Position numbers and translations under genes: made by a program
Assembly (NCBI RefSeq): GCF_017976235.1
Contig: NZ_JACVHC010000008.1
Location: forward strand, 186,001-250,000
Direction of reading: 5' to 3'
Length of the DNA: 64,000 bases
Origin: Pseudomonas anatoliensis
GTDB lineage: Bacteria > Pseudomonadota > Gammaproteobacteria > Pseudomonadales > Pseudomonadaceae
Notes under the pieces: generated by a model
Database searches by the model: none
What the model was told of the DNA's origin: nothing
The model's input: the letters and a program-made list of their open reading frames with translations, nothing else
In this document: positions 8,513 through 17,236 of the stretch, piece after piece
Numbering within the stretch: position 1 is the stretch's first letter
Layout of the letters: the number at the start of each line of letters is the position of its first letter

Positions 8513-8958
8513 GCCGCGCATCCCTTCAGCCGCTGGCTGAAATGTTCCAGGGCCAGACGATAGCCATGGCTGCCAAACCCGCACATCACTGCCGTGGCGA
8601 TGGCGGAAACGAAGGAGTGGTGACGGAACGCCTCGCGTGCGTGGACGTTGGACAGGTGCACTTCGATCACTGGCAATTCGCTGGCCACCAATGCATCACG
8701 AATCGCCACTGAGGTGTGCGTCCAGGCCGCCGGATTGATCACGATCCCGGCGCAACGGCCACGGGCGGCGTGAATCCAGTCGAGCAATTCGCCTTCGTGA
8801 TTGGTCTGGCGAAACTCCACGGTCAGGCCGAACTCCTCACCGGCACGACCGCACAGGGCAGAGATGTCTGCGAGGGTTTCGTGGCCGTAAGTCGCCGGCT
8901 CACGGGTGCCGAGCAGATTCAGGTTCGGGCCGTTAAGCACCAGAACGATAGGGGGCAT
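8509..8958 (-). CDS. aroQ: Type II 3-dehydroquinate dehydratase
   Basis: A 149-residue protein of standard type II dehydroquinase length. Signatures include GPNLNLLGTREPATYG, with the catalytic tyrosine, NHEGELLDWIHAA, INPAAWTHTSVAIRDAL, and EVHLSNVHAREAFRHHS, with the catalytic histidine. It interconverts 3-dehydroquinate and 3-dehydroshikimate. In this operon with an AroE-type dehydrogenase and near quiC it would feed dehydroquinate towards protocatechuate. The ATG at 8958 is used in preference to an upstream in-frame GTG. Its promoter region carries the motif at 9021-9037. Confidence 0.92.
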   Translation of the reverse strand: MPPIVLVLNGPNLNLLGTREPATYGHETLADISALCGRAGEEFGLTVEFRQTNHEGELLDWIHAARGRCAGIVINPAAWTHTSVAIRDALVASELPVIEVHLSNVHAREAFRHHSFVSAIATAVMCGFGSHGYRLALEHFSQRLKGCAA

Positions 8959-9020
8959 GAGAGGAAACTCCACTTATTGTTTTTGGCTTTGGCCGAGGGT
9001 TTCAGCCTGTGGAGCTAAAA

Positions 9021-9037
9021 TGTACTAGATGGTTACA
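9021..9037. promoter_or_regulatory. Candidate TetR operator upstream of aroQ
   Basis: TGTACTAGATGGTTACA, about 63 bases upstream of the aroQ start, shares TGTACTA-N3-GGTTA with the palindrome in the quiC/MFS control region and is itself roughly dyadic (TGTA...TACA). Confidence 0.45.
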
Positions 9038-9090
9038 CGGGTCAATTGAACGCTTGGTTGCTTTGGGTTTTTTGTTCGGTGATCGCACAG

Positions 9091-9172
9091 ATCAAAAGAT
9101 CGCAGCCTTCGGCAGCTCCTACATTTGGAACGCACTCCCCCTGTAGGAGCTGCCGAAGGCTGCGATCTTTTA
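9091..9172. repeat. REPIN-like inverted repeat, family A
   Basis: Arms ATCAAAAGATCGCAGCC...CTCCTACA and TGTAGGAGCTGCCGAAGGC...ATCTTTT, with a loop of about 20 bases. It lies between the aroQ promoter region and the trmA terminator. Confidence 0.85.
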
Positions 9173-9181
9173 AGGCACCCA

Positions 9182-9212
9182 CAAAAAAGCCGTCATCACG
9201 ACGGCTTTCTTG
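9182..9212 (-). terminator. Rho-independent terminator of trmA
   Basis: Stem AAGCCGTC/GACGGCTT (9187-9194 and 9200-9207) with a 5-base loop. On the minus strand it is followed by TTTTTT, 17 bases past the trmA stop. Confidence 0.8.
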
Positions 9213-9228
9213 TATCCAGCATCTGCAA

Positions 9229-10308
9229 TCAGCGCCGGGTCAGCAGCACACCCGATTCCATGTGATGCGTCCACGGGAACTGGTCGAACAACGCGCACTG
9301 GGTGATGCGGTGCGTGTCGTGCAACTGGGCGATGTTGGCCGCCAGGGTTTCCGGGTTGCAGGAGATGTACAGGATGTTGTCGAAACGCCGGGTCAGTTCG
9401 CAGGTGTCCGGGTCCATGCCGGCGCGCGGTGGATCGACGAATACGCTACCGAACTCGTAGCTTTTCAGGTCGATACCGTGCAGGCGACGGAACGGACGGA
9501 CTTCGTTGAGCGCTTCGGTCAGCTCTTCGGCGGACAAACGTACCAGCGTGACGTTATCCACAGCGTTTTCGCTGAGGTTGCTCAACGCGGCGTTGACCGA
9601 CGTCTTGCTGATTTCGGTGGCCAGTACTTTACGCACGCGAGTCGCCAGCGGCAGGGTGAAGTTGCCGTTGCCGCAATACAGCTCCAGCAGATCGTCAGTG
9701 CGATCGCCCAGCGCTTCGTAAGCCCAGTTCAACATCTTCTGGTTCACCGTGCCGTTAGGCTGGGTGAACGCGCCTTCCGGCTGGCGGTAGCTGAAGGTGC
9801 GGCCGCCGACTTCAAGTTGCTCGACCACATAATCCTGGCCGATGACTTCGCGTTTGCCCTTGGAGCGACCAATGATGCTGACGCCCAGATCCGCCGACAA
9901 CCGGGTCGCCGCCGCGTGCCAATGCTCGTCCAGCGGACGGTGGTAGCACAGGGTGATCATTGCGTCGCCGGCCAGTGTGGTCAGGAACTCCACCTGGAAC
10001 AGCTTATGACTCAACGCCGAACTCGCCTGCCACGCAGCCTTCAATTGCGGCATCAACTGGTTGATGCGCAGGCTGGCAATCGGGAATTCTTCAATGAGGA
10101 TCGGCGTGCGCTTGTCGTCCTGGGAGAACATTGCGTAATGCCGCTCACCGCCCTCGCGCCACAGACGGAATTCGGCACGCAGGCGGAAGTTCGCAAGCGG
10201 CGAGTCGAACACGGTCGGCTCGGGTGCATCGAACGGCGCCAGCAGATCACGCAGGCGCGTGACCTTGGCTTCCAGTTGTTCGGCGTAAGCTTTGGAATCG
10301 AAAGTCAT
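9229..10308 (-). CDS. trmA: tRNA (uracil-54-C5)-methyltransferase
   Basis: A 359-residue SAM-dependent methyltransferase that makes ribothymidine-54 in tRNA. Visible motifs are LLELYCGNGNFTLPLA (SAM site), VFVDPPRAGMD, and LYISCNPETLAAN with the catalytic cysteine. Length matches the TrmA family. The ATG at 10308 overlaps the stop of the upstream purine permease gene (ATGA), so the two are translationally coupled although functionally unrelated. Confidence 0.95.
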   Translation of the reverse strand: MTFDSKAYAEQLEAKVTRLRDLLAPFDAPEPTVFDSPLANFRLRAEFRLWREGGERHYAMFSQDDKRTPILIEEFPIASLRINQLMPQLKAAWQASSALSHKLFQVEFLTTLAGDAMITLCYHRPLDEHWHAAATRLSADLGVSIIGRSKGKREVIGQDYVVEQLEVGGRTFSYRQPEGAFTQPNGTVNQKMLNWAYEALGDRTDDLLELYCGNGNFTLPLATRVRKVLATEISKTSVNAALSNLSENAVDNVTLVRLSAEELTEALNEVRPFRRLHGIDLKSYEFGSVFVDPPRAGMDPDTCELTRRFDNILYISCNPETLAANIAQLHDTHRITQCALFDQFPWTHHMESGVLLTRR

Positions 10309-11600
10309 GCGTTGAACCAACCCAACTTGATCACGAACAGAATCGACAGAATCACCAGCGCCGGGTTCAGCTCACGAGCGCGGCCCGACAGCAGCTTGAT
10401 CGCGGTCCAGGAGATGAAGCCAAACGCGATGCCGTTGGCGATCGAGTAAGTGAATGGCATGGCCAGCGCAGTCACAACGACAGGCGCGGCGACGGTGATG
10501 TCATCCCAGTCTATTTCCGCCAGGCCCGAAGTCATCAACACGGCGACGAACAGCAGCGCCGGTGCAGTGGCGAACGCCGGAACGCTGGCCGCCAGTGGCG
10601 AGAAGAACAACGCCAGCAGAAACAGAATCGCCACGACGATGGCCGTCAGACCGGTACGGCCGCCAGCACTCACGCCAGCCGCGGATTCGATGTAGCTGGT
10701 GGTGGTCGACGTGCCCAGCAGCGAACCGGCCATGGCCGCGGTGCTGTCGGCGATCAGTGCGCGCCCCATTTTCGGCATGTGGCCGTCCTTGCCCATCAGG
10801 CCGGCACGCTTGGCAACGCCGATCAGGGTGCCGGAGTTGTCGAACAGGTCGACGAACAGGAACGCGAAGATCACGCTGACCAGACCGATGTCCAACGCGC
10901 CTTTGATGTCCAGTTGCAGGAAGGTCGGCGCCAGCGAAGGAGGCAACGAGGTCACGCCGCCGAACGGGGTGAAGCCCATGGCGATCGAGGTGATGGTCAC
11001 TGCCAGAATGCCGATCAGCACCGCGCCGCGCACTTTCAGCGCTTCGAGAGCAACAATCAGGGCGAAGCCGAGGGTGGCGAGGATTGGCGCAGGTTGTTTC
11101 AAGTCACCGAGGCCGACCATGGTCGCCGGGTTGCTGACCACGATGCCGGCGTTGTGCAAGGCGATCAGCGCCAGGAACAGGCCGATACCGGCAGCAATTG
11201 CCGAACGCAGGGGCAGCGGGATGCTGTTGATGATCCATTCGCGGATGCGGAAGATCGACAACAGGAAGAACAGCACCGCGGAAATGAACACCGCACCCAG
11301 CGCGACTTGCCAGGTGTGGCCCATGTGCAGGACGACGGTATAGGTGAAAAAGGCGTTCAGACCCATGCCCGGTGCGAGGGCGATCGGGTAGTTGGCGATC
11401 AGGCCCATGACCGTCGAGCCAATGGCCGCGGCCAGGCACGTGGCGACGAACACCGCGCCCTTGTCCATGCCGGTCTCGCCGAGAATGCTCGGGTTGACGA
11501 ACAGAATGTAGGCCATGGCCAGGAAAGTCGTGATGCCCGCCAGAATCTCGGTCCGCACGTTGGTGTTGTGTGCCTTGAGTTGAAACAGCCTTTCCAGCAT
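10305..11600 (-). CDS. NCS2/AzgA-type purine permease
   Basis: A 431-residue inner-membrane protein with 12-14 hydrophobic segments and the AzgA-like nucleobase permease features NTNVRTEILAGITTFLAMAYILF and ALAPGMGLNAFFTY. The family imports adenine, guanine or hypoxanthine by proton symport; the exact specificity is not readable from sequence. GGGGAG lies six bases before the ATG at 11600. The frame is open a further 190 bp upstream but shows no family similarity there. It is first in a two-gene unit with trmA. Confidence 0.9.
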   Translation of the reverse strand: MLERLFQLKAHNTNVRTEILAGITTFLAMAYILFVNPSILGETGMDKGAVFVATCLAAAIGSTVMGLIANYPIALAPGMGLNAFFTYTVVLHMGHTWQVALGAVFISAVLFFLLSIFRIREWIINSIPLPLRSAIAAGIGLFLALIALHNAGIVVSNPATMVGLGDLKQPAPILATLGFALIVALEALKVRGAVLIGILAVTITSIAMGFTPFGGVTSLPPSLAPTFLQLDIKGALDIGLVSVIFAFLFVDLFDNSGTLIGVAKRAGLMGKDGHMPKMGRALIADSTAAMAGSLLGTSTTTSYIESAAGVSAGGRTGLTAIVVAILFLLALFFSPLAASVPAFATAPALLFVAVLMTSGLAEIDWDDITVAAPVVVTALAMPFTYSIANGIAFGFISWTAIKLLSGRARELNPALVILSILFVIKLGWFNA

Positions 11601-11821
11601 GTCCGCTCCCCGTGGCGCGCGTGGCGCCGTGAATGTATCGACCTCAACAGCAAAGCACAGACCGTAGCAAGCGCCTGGGAAATTATGGTGGGCCGGAAAA
11701 AGCCGCGCATCATACCAGCAGCGTGAGGAATATGGCGGATGTTGGTGTCGATCGTCGGCGAAGTTTTGCGCTGTGGTCAACTGCGCCATACTGCGCGCAG
11801 TTTTTTGGTGATGGGGGAAGC

Positions 11822-12271
11822 ATGAGCAAGTGCCGGTTTACAGCGTTTGGATTGATCGCAGGCCTGATGGCCGGGACGTCGGCAGTGTGGGCCGCCTCGG
11901 CGCCGCCCTTGTCGCAAGTCAAAGTGATCAAGGTGCAATCTTCGGCCTGCGGCCTTGAAGACATCGCCGATGGTCAGGCGCAAACCCAGTGCAATCACAA
12001 CGGCGCGAGTATCAAGGTCTACGTGCTGGAAGTCGGTTATGGCCAGAACCAGCCGCAGGCCACGCTCGACGGTTTTGAAGTGAATGGCACCCGGGCCCCG
12101 GTCTGTGCCTTTGATACCGGCAATCTGACTGAATGTACGCCCGGCAGCAAAACCGTCGGCTCTCTTTATACCTTCGATCTGGCGGGCAAGCAGGAAGGCA
12201 CCTTCACCTTCAGCAACACCTCGATCAACGCTCCGCGCAATACGATGTCGACGCAGCTTTACATCAAGTAA
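11822..12271 (+). CDS. Small secreted protein, probably DUF4879 type
   Basis: A 149-residue protein with a signal peptide (about residues 1-26, ending WAASA) and a mature domain with three cysteines (SSACG, TQCNHN, PVCAF) and a C-terminal TFSNTSINAPRNT motif. It resembles the DUF4879 (YolA-like) secreted family, whose function is unknown; that assignment is from memory and tentative. The ATG at 11822 follows GGGGGAAG. It is divergent from the purine permease and 66 bases ahead of the DJ-1 gene. Confidence 0.7.
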   Translation: MSKCRFTAFGLIAGLMAGTSAVWAASAPPLSQVKVIKVQSSACGLEDIADGQAQTQCNHNGASIKVYVLEVGYGQNQPQATLDGFEVNGTRAPVCAFDTGNLTECTPGSKTVGSLYTFDLAGKQEGTFTFSNTSINAPRNTMSTQLYIK

Positions 12272-12337
12272 CGGCTGTTGCTGCGCGATCCGGGCGAAGC
12301 TGACTACGCTTTGAAGATCACCCAGCGGAAAGCGCCC

Positions 12338-12889
12338 ATGACCTTTAGAGCCCTGATTACCCTCGCCGAGGGCATCGATGATCTGCACAGCGTGACCCTG
12401 ATCGACGTACTGCGCCGCGCCGGCATCGAAGTGCTGGCGGCCAGCATCGAAGGCCGGCGCATGTTGACCTGCGCCCGCGGCACACGCCTGACCGCTGACG
12501 GCATGTTGGTCGATGTGCTGGCGCAGACCTTTGACCTGATCGTCCTGCCCGGCGGTGCCGTCGGTTCGCAACACCTGGCGGCGCATCAACCACTGCAACA
12601 ACTGCTCAAGGATCAGGCCAGCGCCGGACGCCTGTTCGCCGCCATCGCCGAAACCCCGGCCGTCGCCCTGCAAGCCTTCGGTGTTTTACGCCAGCGACGC
12701 ATGACCTGCCTGCCGAGCGCCAGCCATCAATTGTCGGGTTGTACGTTTGTTGATCAACCCGTGGTCGTCGACGGCAACTGCATCACCGCCCAGGGCTCTG
12801 GCGCCGCGCTGGAGTTTGCACTGACGCTGGTCGAGCAACTGGGCGGCAAGGCGTTACGGGTGAAAGTGGCGGGGGAGTTGGTGGTTTGA
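12338..12889 (+). CDS. DJ-1/PfpI family protein lacking the nucleophilic cysteine
   Basis: A 183-residue DJ-1/YajL-like protein: AEGIDDLHSVTLIDVLRRAG near the N-terminus and DLIVLPGG in the core. The nucleophile elbow, AAICAAPA in YajL-type proteins, reads AAIAETPA (residues 101-108), so the cysteine is alanine (A104), and the conserved glutamate near residue 15 is aspartate. The fold is clear, but the usual deglycase/glyoxalase chemistry would not be expected. A non-catalytic or different role is inferred. The ATG at 12338 is in the position expected for the family. It ends six bases before the convergent MFS gene. Confidence 0.82.
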   Translation: MTFRALITLAEGIDDLHSVTLIDVLRRAGIEVLAASIEGRRMLTCARGTRLTADGMLVDVLAQTFDLIVLPGGAVGSQHLAAHQPLQQLLKDQASAGRLFAAIAETPAVALQAFGVLRQRRMTCLPSASHQLSGCTFVDQPVVVDGNCITAQGSGAALEFALTLVEQLGGKALRVKVAGELVV

Positions 12890-12895
12890 ATAGCT

Positions 12896-14134
12896 TCAAA
12901 CCTTCACCTCTTCCACCGGCACATGCATCCGGTCGCGGTTGGCCAGTGTCGGGAACAGTTTGATCCACGTCCCCGTCACCACCAGCGTGCCAATCCCGCC
13001 CATGACCACCGCCGGCACGGTGCCGAACCAGTGGGCGGTGACGCCGGATTCGAATTCGCCCAACTGGTTCGAGGCGCCAATGAACAGGCCGTTGACCGCG
13101 CTGACCCGGCCGCGCATTTCGTCCGGGGTTTCCAGTTGCACGAAGGAGGCGCGGATCACCATGCTGATCATGTCTGCCGCGCCGAGCACCACCAGCACCG
13201 CCAGCGAGAACCAGAACGAAGTCGACAGGCCGAAGGCAATGGTCGCGACGCCGAAGATCCCGACAGCGGTGAACATCACCCGGCCGACATTGCGCTCTAC
13301 GGCAAATCTTGCCAGGAACAGCGACATCCCCAGCGCGCCGACTGCCGGCGCCGAGCGCAGCAAACCAAGACCCCACGGCCCGGTCAGCAAAATATCCTTG
13401 GCGAATACCGGCAGCAGCGCAGTGGCGCCACCGAGCAGCACCGCGAACAGATCCAGCGAAATCGCCCCGAGAATGTCCGGGCGGCTGCGGATGAAGCGAA
13501 TCCCTGCCAGCAGTGAGTCCAGCGTGGCTTTGCCTTTGTTCAACGGTGTCTGACGGGCCGGCAGGTTGAGCATCAACGTGCAGGCAATCACATACAGCAG
13601 CACGGTCGGGCCATAGACCCAGACGCTGCCGAACGCATAGAGCAGACCGCCGAGCGCCGGGGCAACGATGGTTGCCGATTGTTGCGCCGATTGCGCCGCC
13701 GCGACGGCCCGCGGGAACAGCGCACTGGGCACGATGCTCGGCAACAGCGCCTGAGTGGTCGGCATCTCGAACGAGCGCGCTGCGCCGAGCAGGAAGGCGA
13801 GGATGAAGATCATCTCCCGGGTGACGTGATCAGTGGCGCTGCCAATGGCCAGCGCCAGAGCGATCAACGCCTGCAACGACTGGCAGATGGCAGCGACCTT
13901 GCGCCGGTCGTAGCGATCGGCGACGTGCCCGGTGTGCAGCATGAACAGCAGGCGCGGGGCGAATTCGACCAGCCCGACCAGTCCCAGATCGAGGACGTTG
14001 CCGGTCAGTTGATAGAGGTTCCAGCCGATGGCCACGGTGAGCATCTGAAAGCCGCTGGCCGTGAAAATCCGTGCAAACCAGAACGCAAGGAAGGGGCGAT
14101 GATGACGTAACAGCAGGGGCTCTTGGCTGGGCAT
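12896..14134 (-). CDS. MFS exporter (EntS-like)
   Basis: A 412-residue major facilitator with about 12 membrane segments and the signature GHVADRYDRRKV between segments 2 and 3. The N-terminal FLAFWFARIFTASGFQMLTVAIGWNLYQLTG resembles the EntS/TetA-like MFS_3 group that exports siderophores or drugs; no siderophore genes lie nearby, so the substrate is unknown. The start at 14134 was chosen because similarity to the family begins there. Upstream frame continuation runs into a REP element and is not coding. Confidence 0.85.
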   Translation of the reverse strand: MPSQEPLLLRHHRPFLAFWFARIFTASGFQMLTVAIGWNLYQLTGNVLDLGLVGLVEFAPRLLFMLHTGHVADRYDRRKVAAICQSLQALIALALAIGSATDHVTREMIFILAFLLGAARSFEMPTTQALLPSIVPSALFPRAVAAAQSAQQSATIVAPALGGLLYAFGSVWVYGPTVLLYVIACTLMLNLPARQTPLNKGKATLDSLLAGIRFIRSRPDILGAISLDLFAVLLGGATALLPVFAKDILLTGPWGLGLLRSAPAVGALGMSLFLARFAVERNVGRVMFTAVGIFGVATIAFGLSTSFWFSLAVLVVLGAADMISMVIRASFVQLETPDEMRGRVSAVNGLFIGASNQLGEFESGVTAHWFGTVPAVVMGGIGTLVVTGTWIKLFPTLANRDRMHVPVEEVKV

Positions 14135-14251
14135 CTGAAGGCAGGTCTGGCTCGGAGGGAATTGCGAGATTATCACCAGTCTGTAACAGGAAGTTGCTAT
14201 GACAAAAAAATTAGTTAGGCAGACATCGATTTTCCTATGAACGCGAATCAA

Positions 14252-14404
14252 CCCTGTGGCGAGGGGATTTAGCGAAACGTCGCACCGCCCCGTTCGGCTG
14301 CGCAGCAGTCGCAAATTCGGCGACGCGATTCTATTGAAGAGACGTGTTGAATGGATTCGGGGCCGCTTCGCTGCCCAACGGGGATAAATCCCCTCGCCAC
14401 AGGG
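14252..14404. repeat. REP pair, family D (GTGGCGAGGGGATTTA)
   Basis: CCCTGTGGCGAGGGGATTTA at one end and its complement TAAATCCCCTCGCCACAGGG at the other, about 110 bases apart. Internal remnants (CCCCGTTCGGCTGCG and CGCTGCCCAACGGGG) are also complementary, so the whole could fold as one long hairpin. Confidence 0.85.
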
Positions 14405-14521
14405 AACTGCACTCATCAAAAAAACCGGTTCAGGTGTTCGATCAGGCAATGAGGCAACTTGTCACGCGGCAAACGGCCACGCGGTTGTTCGTCGCAAATG
14501 GGACTACTCTTTCAACGTTGC

Positions 14522-14535
14522 TTGATCCAGATCAA
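14522..14535. promoter_or_regulatory. Perfect ANR/FNR box
   Basis: TTGATCCAGATCAA fits TTGAT-N4-ATCAA exactly. It is 160 bases upstream of the cioA start. In P. aeruginosa cioAB is known to be repressed by ANR at low oxygen, which agrees with this site. Confidence 0.8.
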
Positions 14536-14695
14536 GACCTCAAACGGAATTGATCCGGTGGCCAGTTGGCCAGACTCCCTGCGTCGCGATGTGTTTAAAA
14601 AGAACGAATCAGAATTCGCCGCACTCCATATCCGTGGGGGCAGTGGGTGCAGGCCTCCGGGTCCGCAGCCGGTATTACCTGACAGAGGAAGCCAT

Positions 14696-16141
14696 ATGTT
14701 CGGTTTAGAGGCACTCGATCTCGCCCGAATTCAATTCGCGTTCACCATCTCGTTCCACATCCTGTTCCCGGCCATCACCATCGGTCTGGCGAGTTACCTC
14801 GCGGTGCTCGAAGGCCTGTGGCTGAAAACTCATAACGACACCTACCGTGACCTCTACCATTTCTGGTCGAAGATCTTTGCCGTCAACTTCGGCATGGGCG
14901 TGGTTTCCGGGCTGGTCATGGCCTATCAGTTCGGCACCAACTGGAGCCGTTTTTCGGACTTCGCCGGTGCCGTCACCGGGCCTTTGCTGACGTATGAAGT
15001 GCTCACGGCATTCTTCCTTGAAGCCGGTTTCCTTGGCGTGATGCTGTTCGGCTGGAACAAGGTCGGCCGCGGCTTGCACTTCTTCTCCACGGTGATGGTG
15101 GCGATCGGTACGTTGATCTCGACCTTCTGGATTCTGGCCTCCAACAGCTGGATGCAGACGCCGCAAGGCTTCGAAATCATCAACGGTCAGGTGATCCCAA
15201 CCGACTGGTTTGCAATCATCTTCAACCCGTCTTTCCCTTACCGCCTGATGCACATGGCGACTGCGGCGTTTGTTGCGACGGCATTTTTCGTCGGCTCGTC
15301 AGCGGCCTGGCACTTGCTGCGCGGCAAGGACAACCCGGCGATCCGCACCATGCTGTCGATGGCGATGTGGATGGCACTGATTGTTGCGCCGATCCAGGCT
15401 GTCATCGGTGATTTCCACGGTCTCAATACCCTCAAGCATCAACCGGCAAAAATCGCCGCGATCGAAGGCCACTGGGAAAACAAGGGTGACGAAGCGACAC
15501 CACTGATCCTGTTCGGCTGGCCGGACATGAAGGAAGAGAGAACCAAATTTGCCGTGGAGATTCCGTATCTCGGCAGCCTGATTCTCACGCACTCGCTGGA
15601 TAAGCAAGTACCTGCGCTCAAGGACTTCCCGCCCGAAGACCGGCCGAATTCGACCATCGTGTTCTGGTCGTTCCGGATCATGGTCGGCCTTGGATTCCTG
15701 ATGATTTTCACCGGCCTGTGGAGCCTGTGGCTGCGCAAGCGCGACACGCTCTACACCTCGCGTCCGTTTCTTTATCTGGCGCTGTGGATGGGGCCGTCCG
15801 GTCTGATTGCGATCCTTGCAGGCTGGTTTACCACTGAAATCGGCCGCCAGCCGTGGGTGGTTTACGGGTTGATGCGCACGGCGGATGCGTCTTCCAATCA
15901 CAGCTTCGCGCAGATGAGCATCACGCTGATCATGTTTGTGGTGGTGTATTTCGCGCTGTTCGGTGCCGGTCTCGGCTACATGATGCGCCTGGTGCGTAAG
16001 GGGCCGAAGATCAGCGAGGGCGAGGAAACACCGGAAGGTGGGCCTGGCAAGAAACGCACACCGGCCCGTCCGTTGTCCGCAGCCGACGATTCGTCCGATG
16101 CCGACCACGGCGACGACGTCACCCTGAACAAGGAGATTTGA
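14696..16141 (+). CDS. cioA: Cyanide-insensitive quinol oxidase subunit I
   Basis: A 481-residue cytochrome bd-type subunit I of the CIO class, with about nine membrane segments. RIQFAFTISFHILFPAITIG contains the conserved haem-ligand histidine (H21), GVVSGLVMAYQFGTNW follows, and the GRQPWVVYGLMRT motif is present. The Q-loop is short, as in CIO enzymes. It oxidises ubiquinol and reduces oxygen in the inner membrane, giving respiration that resists cyanide. The ATG at 14696 has GAGGAA five bases upstream. cioB follows after three bases. Confidence 0.95.
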   Translation: MFGLEALDLARIQFAFTISFHILFPAITIGLASYLAVLEGLWLKTHNDTYRDLYHFWSKIFAVNFGMGVVSGLVMAYQFGTNWSRFSDFAGAVTGPLLTYEVLTAFFLEAGFLGVMLFGWNKVGRGLHFFSTVMVAIGTLISTFWILASNSWMQTPQGFEIINGQVIPTDWFAIIFNPSFPYRLMHMATAAFVATAFFVGSSAAWHLLRGKDNPAIRTMLSMAMWMALIVAPIQAVIGDFHGLNTLKHQPAKIAAIEGHWENKGDEATPLILFGWPDMKEERTKFAVEIPYLGSLILTHSLDKQVPALKDFPPEDRPNSTIVFWSFRIMVGLGFLMIFTGLWSLWLRKRDTLYTSRPFLYLALWMGPSGLIAILAGWFTTEIGRQPWVVYGLMRTADASSNHSFAQMSITLIMFVVVYFALFGAGLGYMMRLVRKGPKISEGEETPEGGPGKKRTPARPLSAADDSSDADHGDDVTLNKEI

Positions 16142-16144
16142 CTC

Positions 16145-17152
16145 ATGGGTATTGATCTTCCGCTGATCTGGGCCGTGATCATCATCTTCGGCATCATGAT
16201 GTACGTGGTCATGGACGGCTTCGACCTCGGGATCGGGATCCTCTTCCCGTTCATTCCGGGCAAGGTCGACCGTGACGTAATGATGAACACCGTCGCCCCT
16301 GTCTGGGACGGCAACGAAACCTGGCTGGTGCTCGGCGGCGCGGCGCTGTTTGGCGCTTTCCCGCTGGCGTACTCGGTGGTGTTATCGGCGTTGTACCTGC
16401 CGCTGATCTTCATGCTGATCGGCTTGATTTTCCGCGGAGTGGCGTTCGAGTTTCGTTTCAAGGCCAAAGACGACAAGCGCCATCTGTGGGACAAGGCATT
16501 CATCGGTGGCTCGGTGGCCGCGACGTTCTTTCAGGGGGTCGCGCTCGGGGCGTTCATCGATGGGTTGCCGGTGGTCAATCGGCAATTTGCCGGCGGATCG
16601 CTGGATTGGCTGACACCGTTCACGATGTTCTGCGGCGCGGCACTGGTGGTGGCTTACGCGTTGCTCGGCTGTACGTGGCTGATCATGAAGACCGAAGGCA
16701 AGCTCCAGGAGCAGATGCATAACCTCGCTCGACCACTGGCATTCGTGCTGTTGGCGGTGATCGGTATTGTCAGTATCTGGACGCCGCTGGCCCATCCGGA
16801 CATCGCGACGCGCTGGTTCAGCATGCCTAACCTGTTCTGGTTCATGCCGGTGCCGATTCTGGTGCTGGTGACGATGTATGGCTTGATCCGCGCCGTGGCG
16901 CGTAACGCCAACTACATGCCGTTCCTGCTGACGCTGGTGCTGATTTTCCTCGGCTACAGTGGTCTGGGCATCAGTCTGTGGCCGAATATCGTGCCGCCGT
17001 CGATCTCGATCTGGGACGCTGCCGCACCGCCGCAAAGTCAGGGCTTCATGCTGGTCGGCACGCTGTTCATCATCCCGTTCATCCTGGGTTACACCTTCTG
17101 GAGCTACTACGTGTTCCGCGGCAAGGTTACCCATGAAGACGGTTATCACTAA
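16145..17152 (+). CDS. cioB: Cyanide-insensitive quinol oxidase subunit II
   Basis: A 335-residue CydB/CioB-family membrane protein. The start WAVIIIFGIMMYVVMDGFDLGIGIL and the block APVWDGNETWLVLGGAALFGAFPLAYS are diagnostic. It is the non-haem partner of CioA. AAGGAG in the last codons of cioA serves as its ribosome-binding site, so the two are coupled. Confidence 0.95.
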   Translation: MGIDLPLIWAVIIIFGIMMYVVMDGFDLGIGILFPFIPGKVDRDVMMNTVAPVWDGNETWLVLGGAALFGAFPLAYSVVLSALYLPLIFMLIGLIFRGVAFEFRFKAKDDKRHLWDKAFIGGSVAATFFQGVALGAFIDGLPVVNRQFAGGSLDWLTPFTMFCGAALVVAYALLGCTWLIMKTEGKLQEQMHNLARPLAFVLLAVIGIVSIWTPLAHPDIATRWFSMPNLFWFMPVPILVLVTMYGLIRAVARNANYMPFLLTLVLIFLGYSGLGISLWPNIVPPSISIWDAAAPPQSQGFMLVGTLFIIPFILGYTFWSYYVFRGKVTHEDGYH

Positions 17153-17164
17153 AGCTGTGGGAGC

Positions 17165-17205
17165 GGACTTGTTCCGGGTGGCGTTCCGCCGATGGCGTCG
17201 GCTGC
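17165..17205. repeat. Degenerate REP-like element
   Basis: The gap after cioB contains GGAGCGGACTTGTTCCGGG followed by a GATGGCG tail, resembling a decayed GTGGGAGC...GCGATGGCG REP. It separates cioB from the small third gene of the operon. The exact boundaries are uncertain. Confidence 0.4.
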
Positions 17206-17236
17206 GGCGCCATCGTTCTGACTGAGGATCGATGCA

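Larger units (their letters stand above)
14135..14695. promoter_or_regulatory. Long control region upstream of cioA
   Basis: About 560 bp without a gene. It contains a family D REP pair at 14252-14404, a perfect ANR/FNR box at 14522-14535 and the GAGGAA ribosome-binding site before cioA. I see no convincing ORF or RNA gene in it. Confidence 0.65.
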
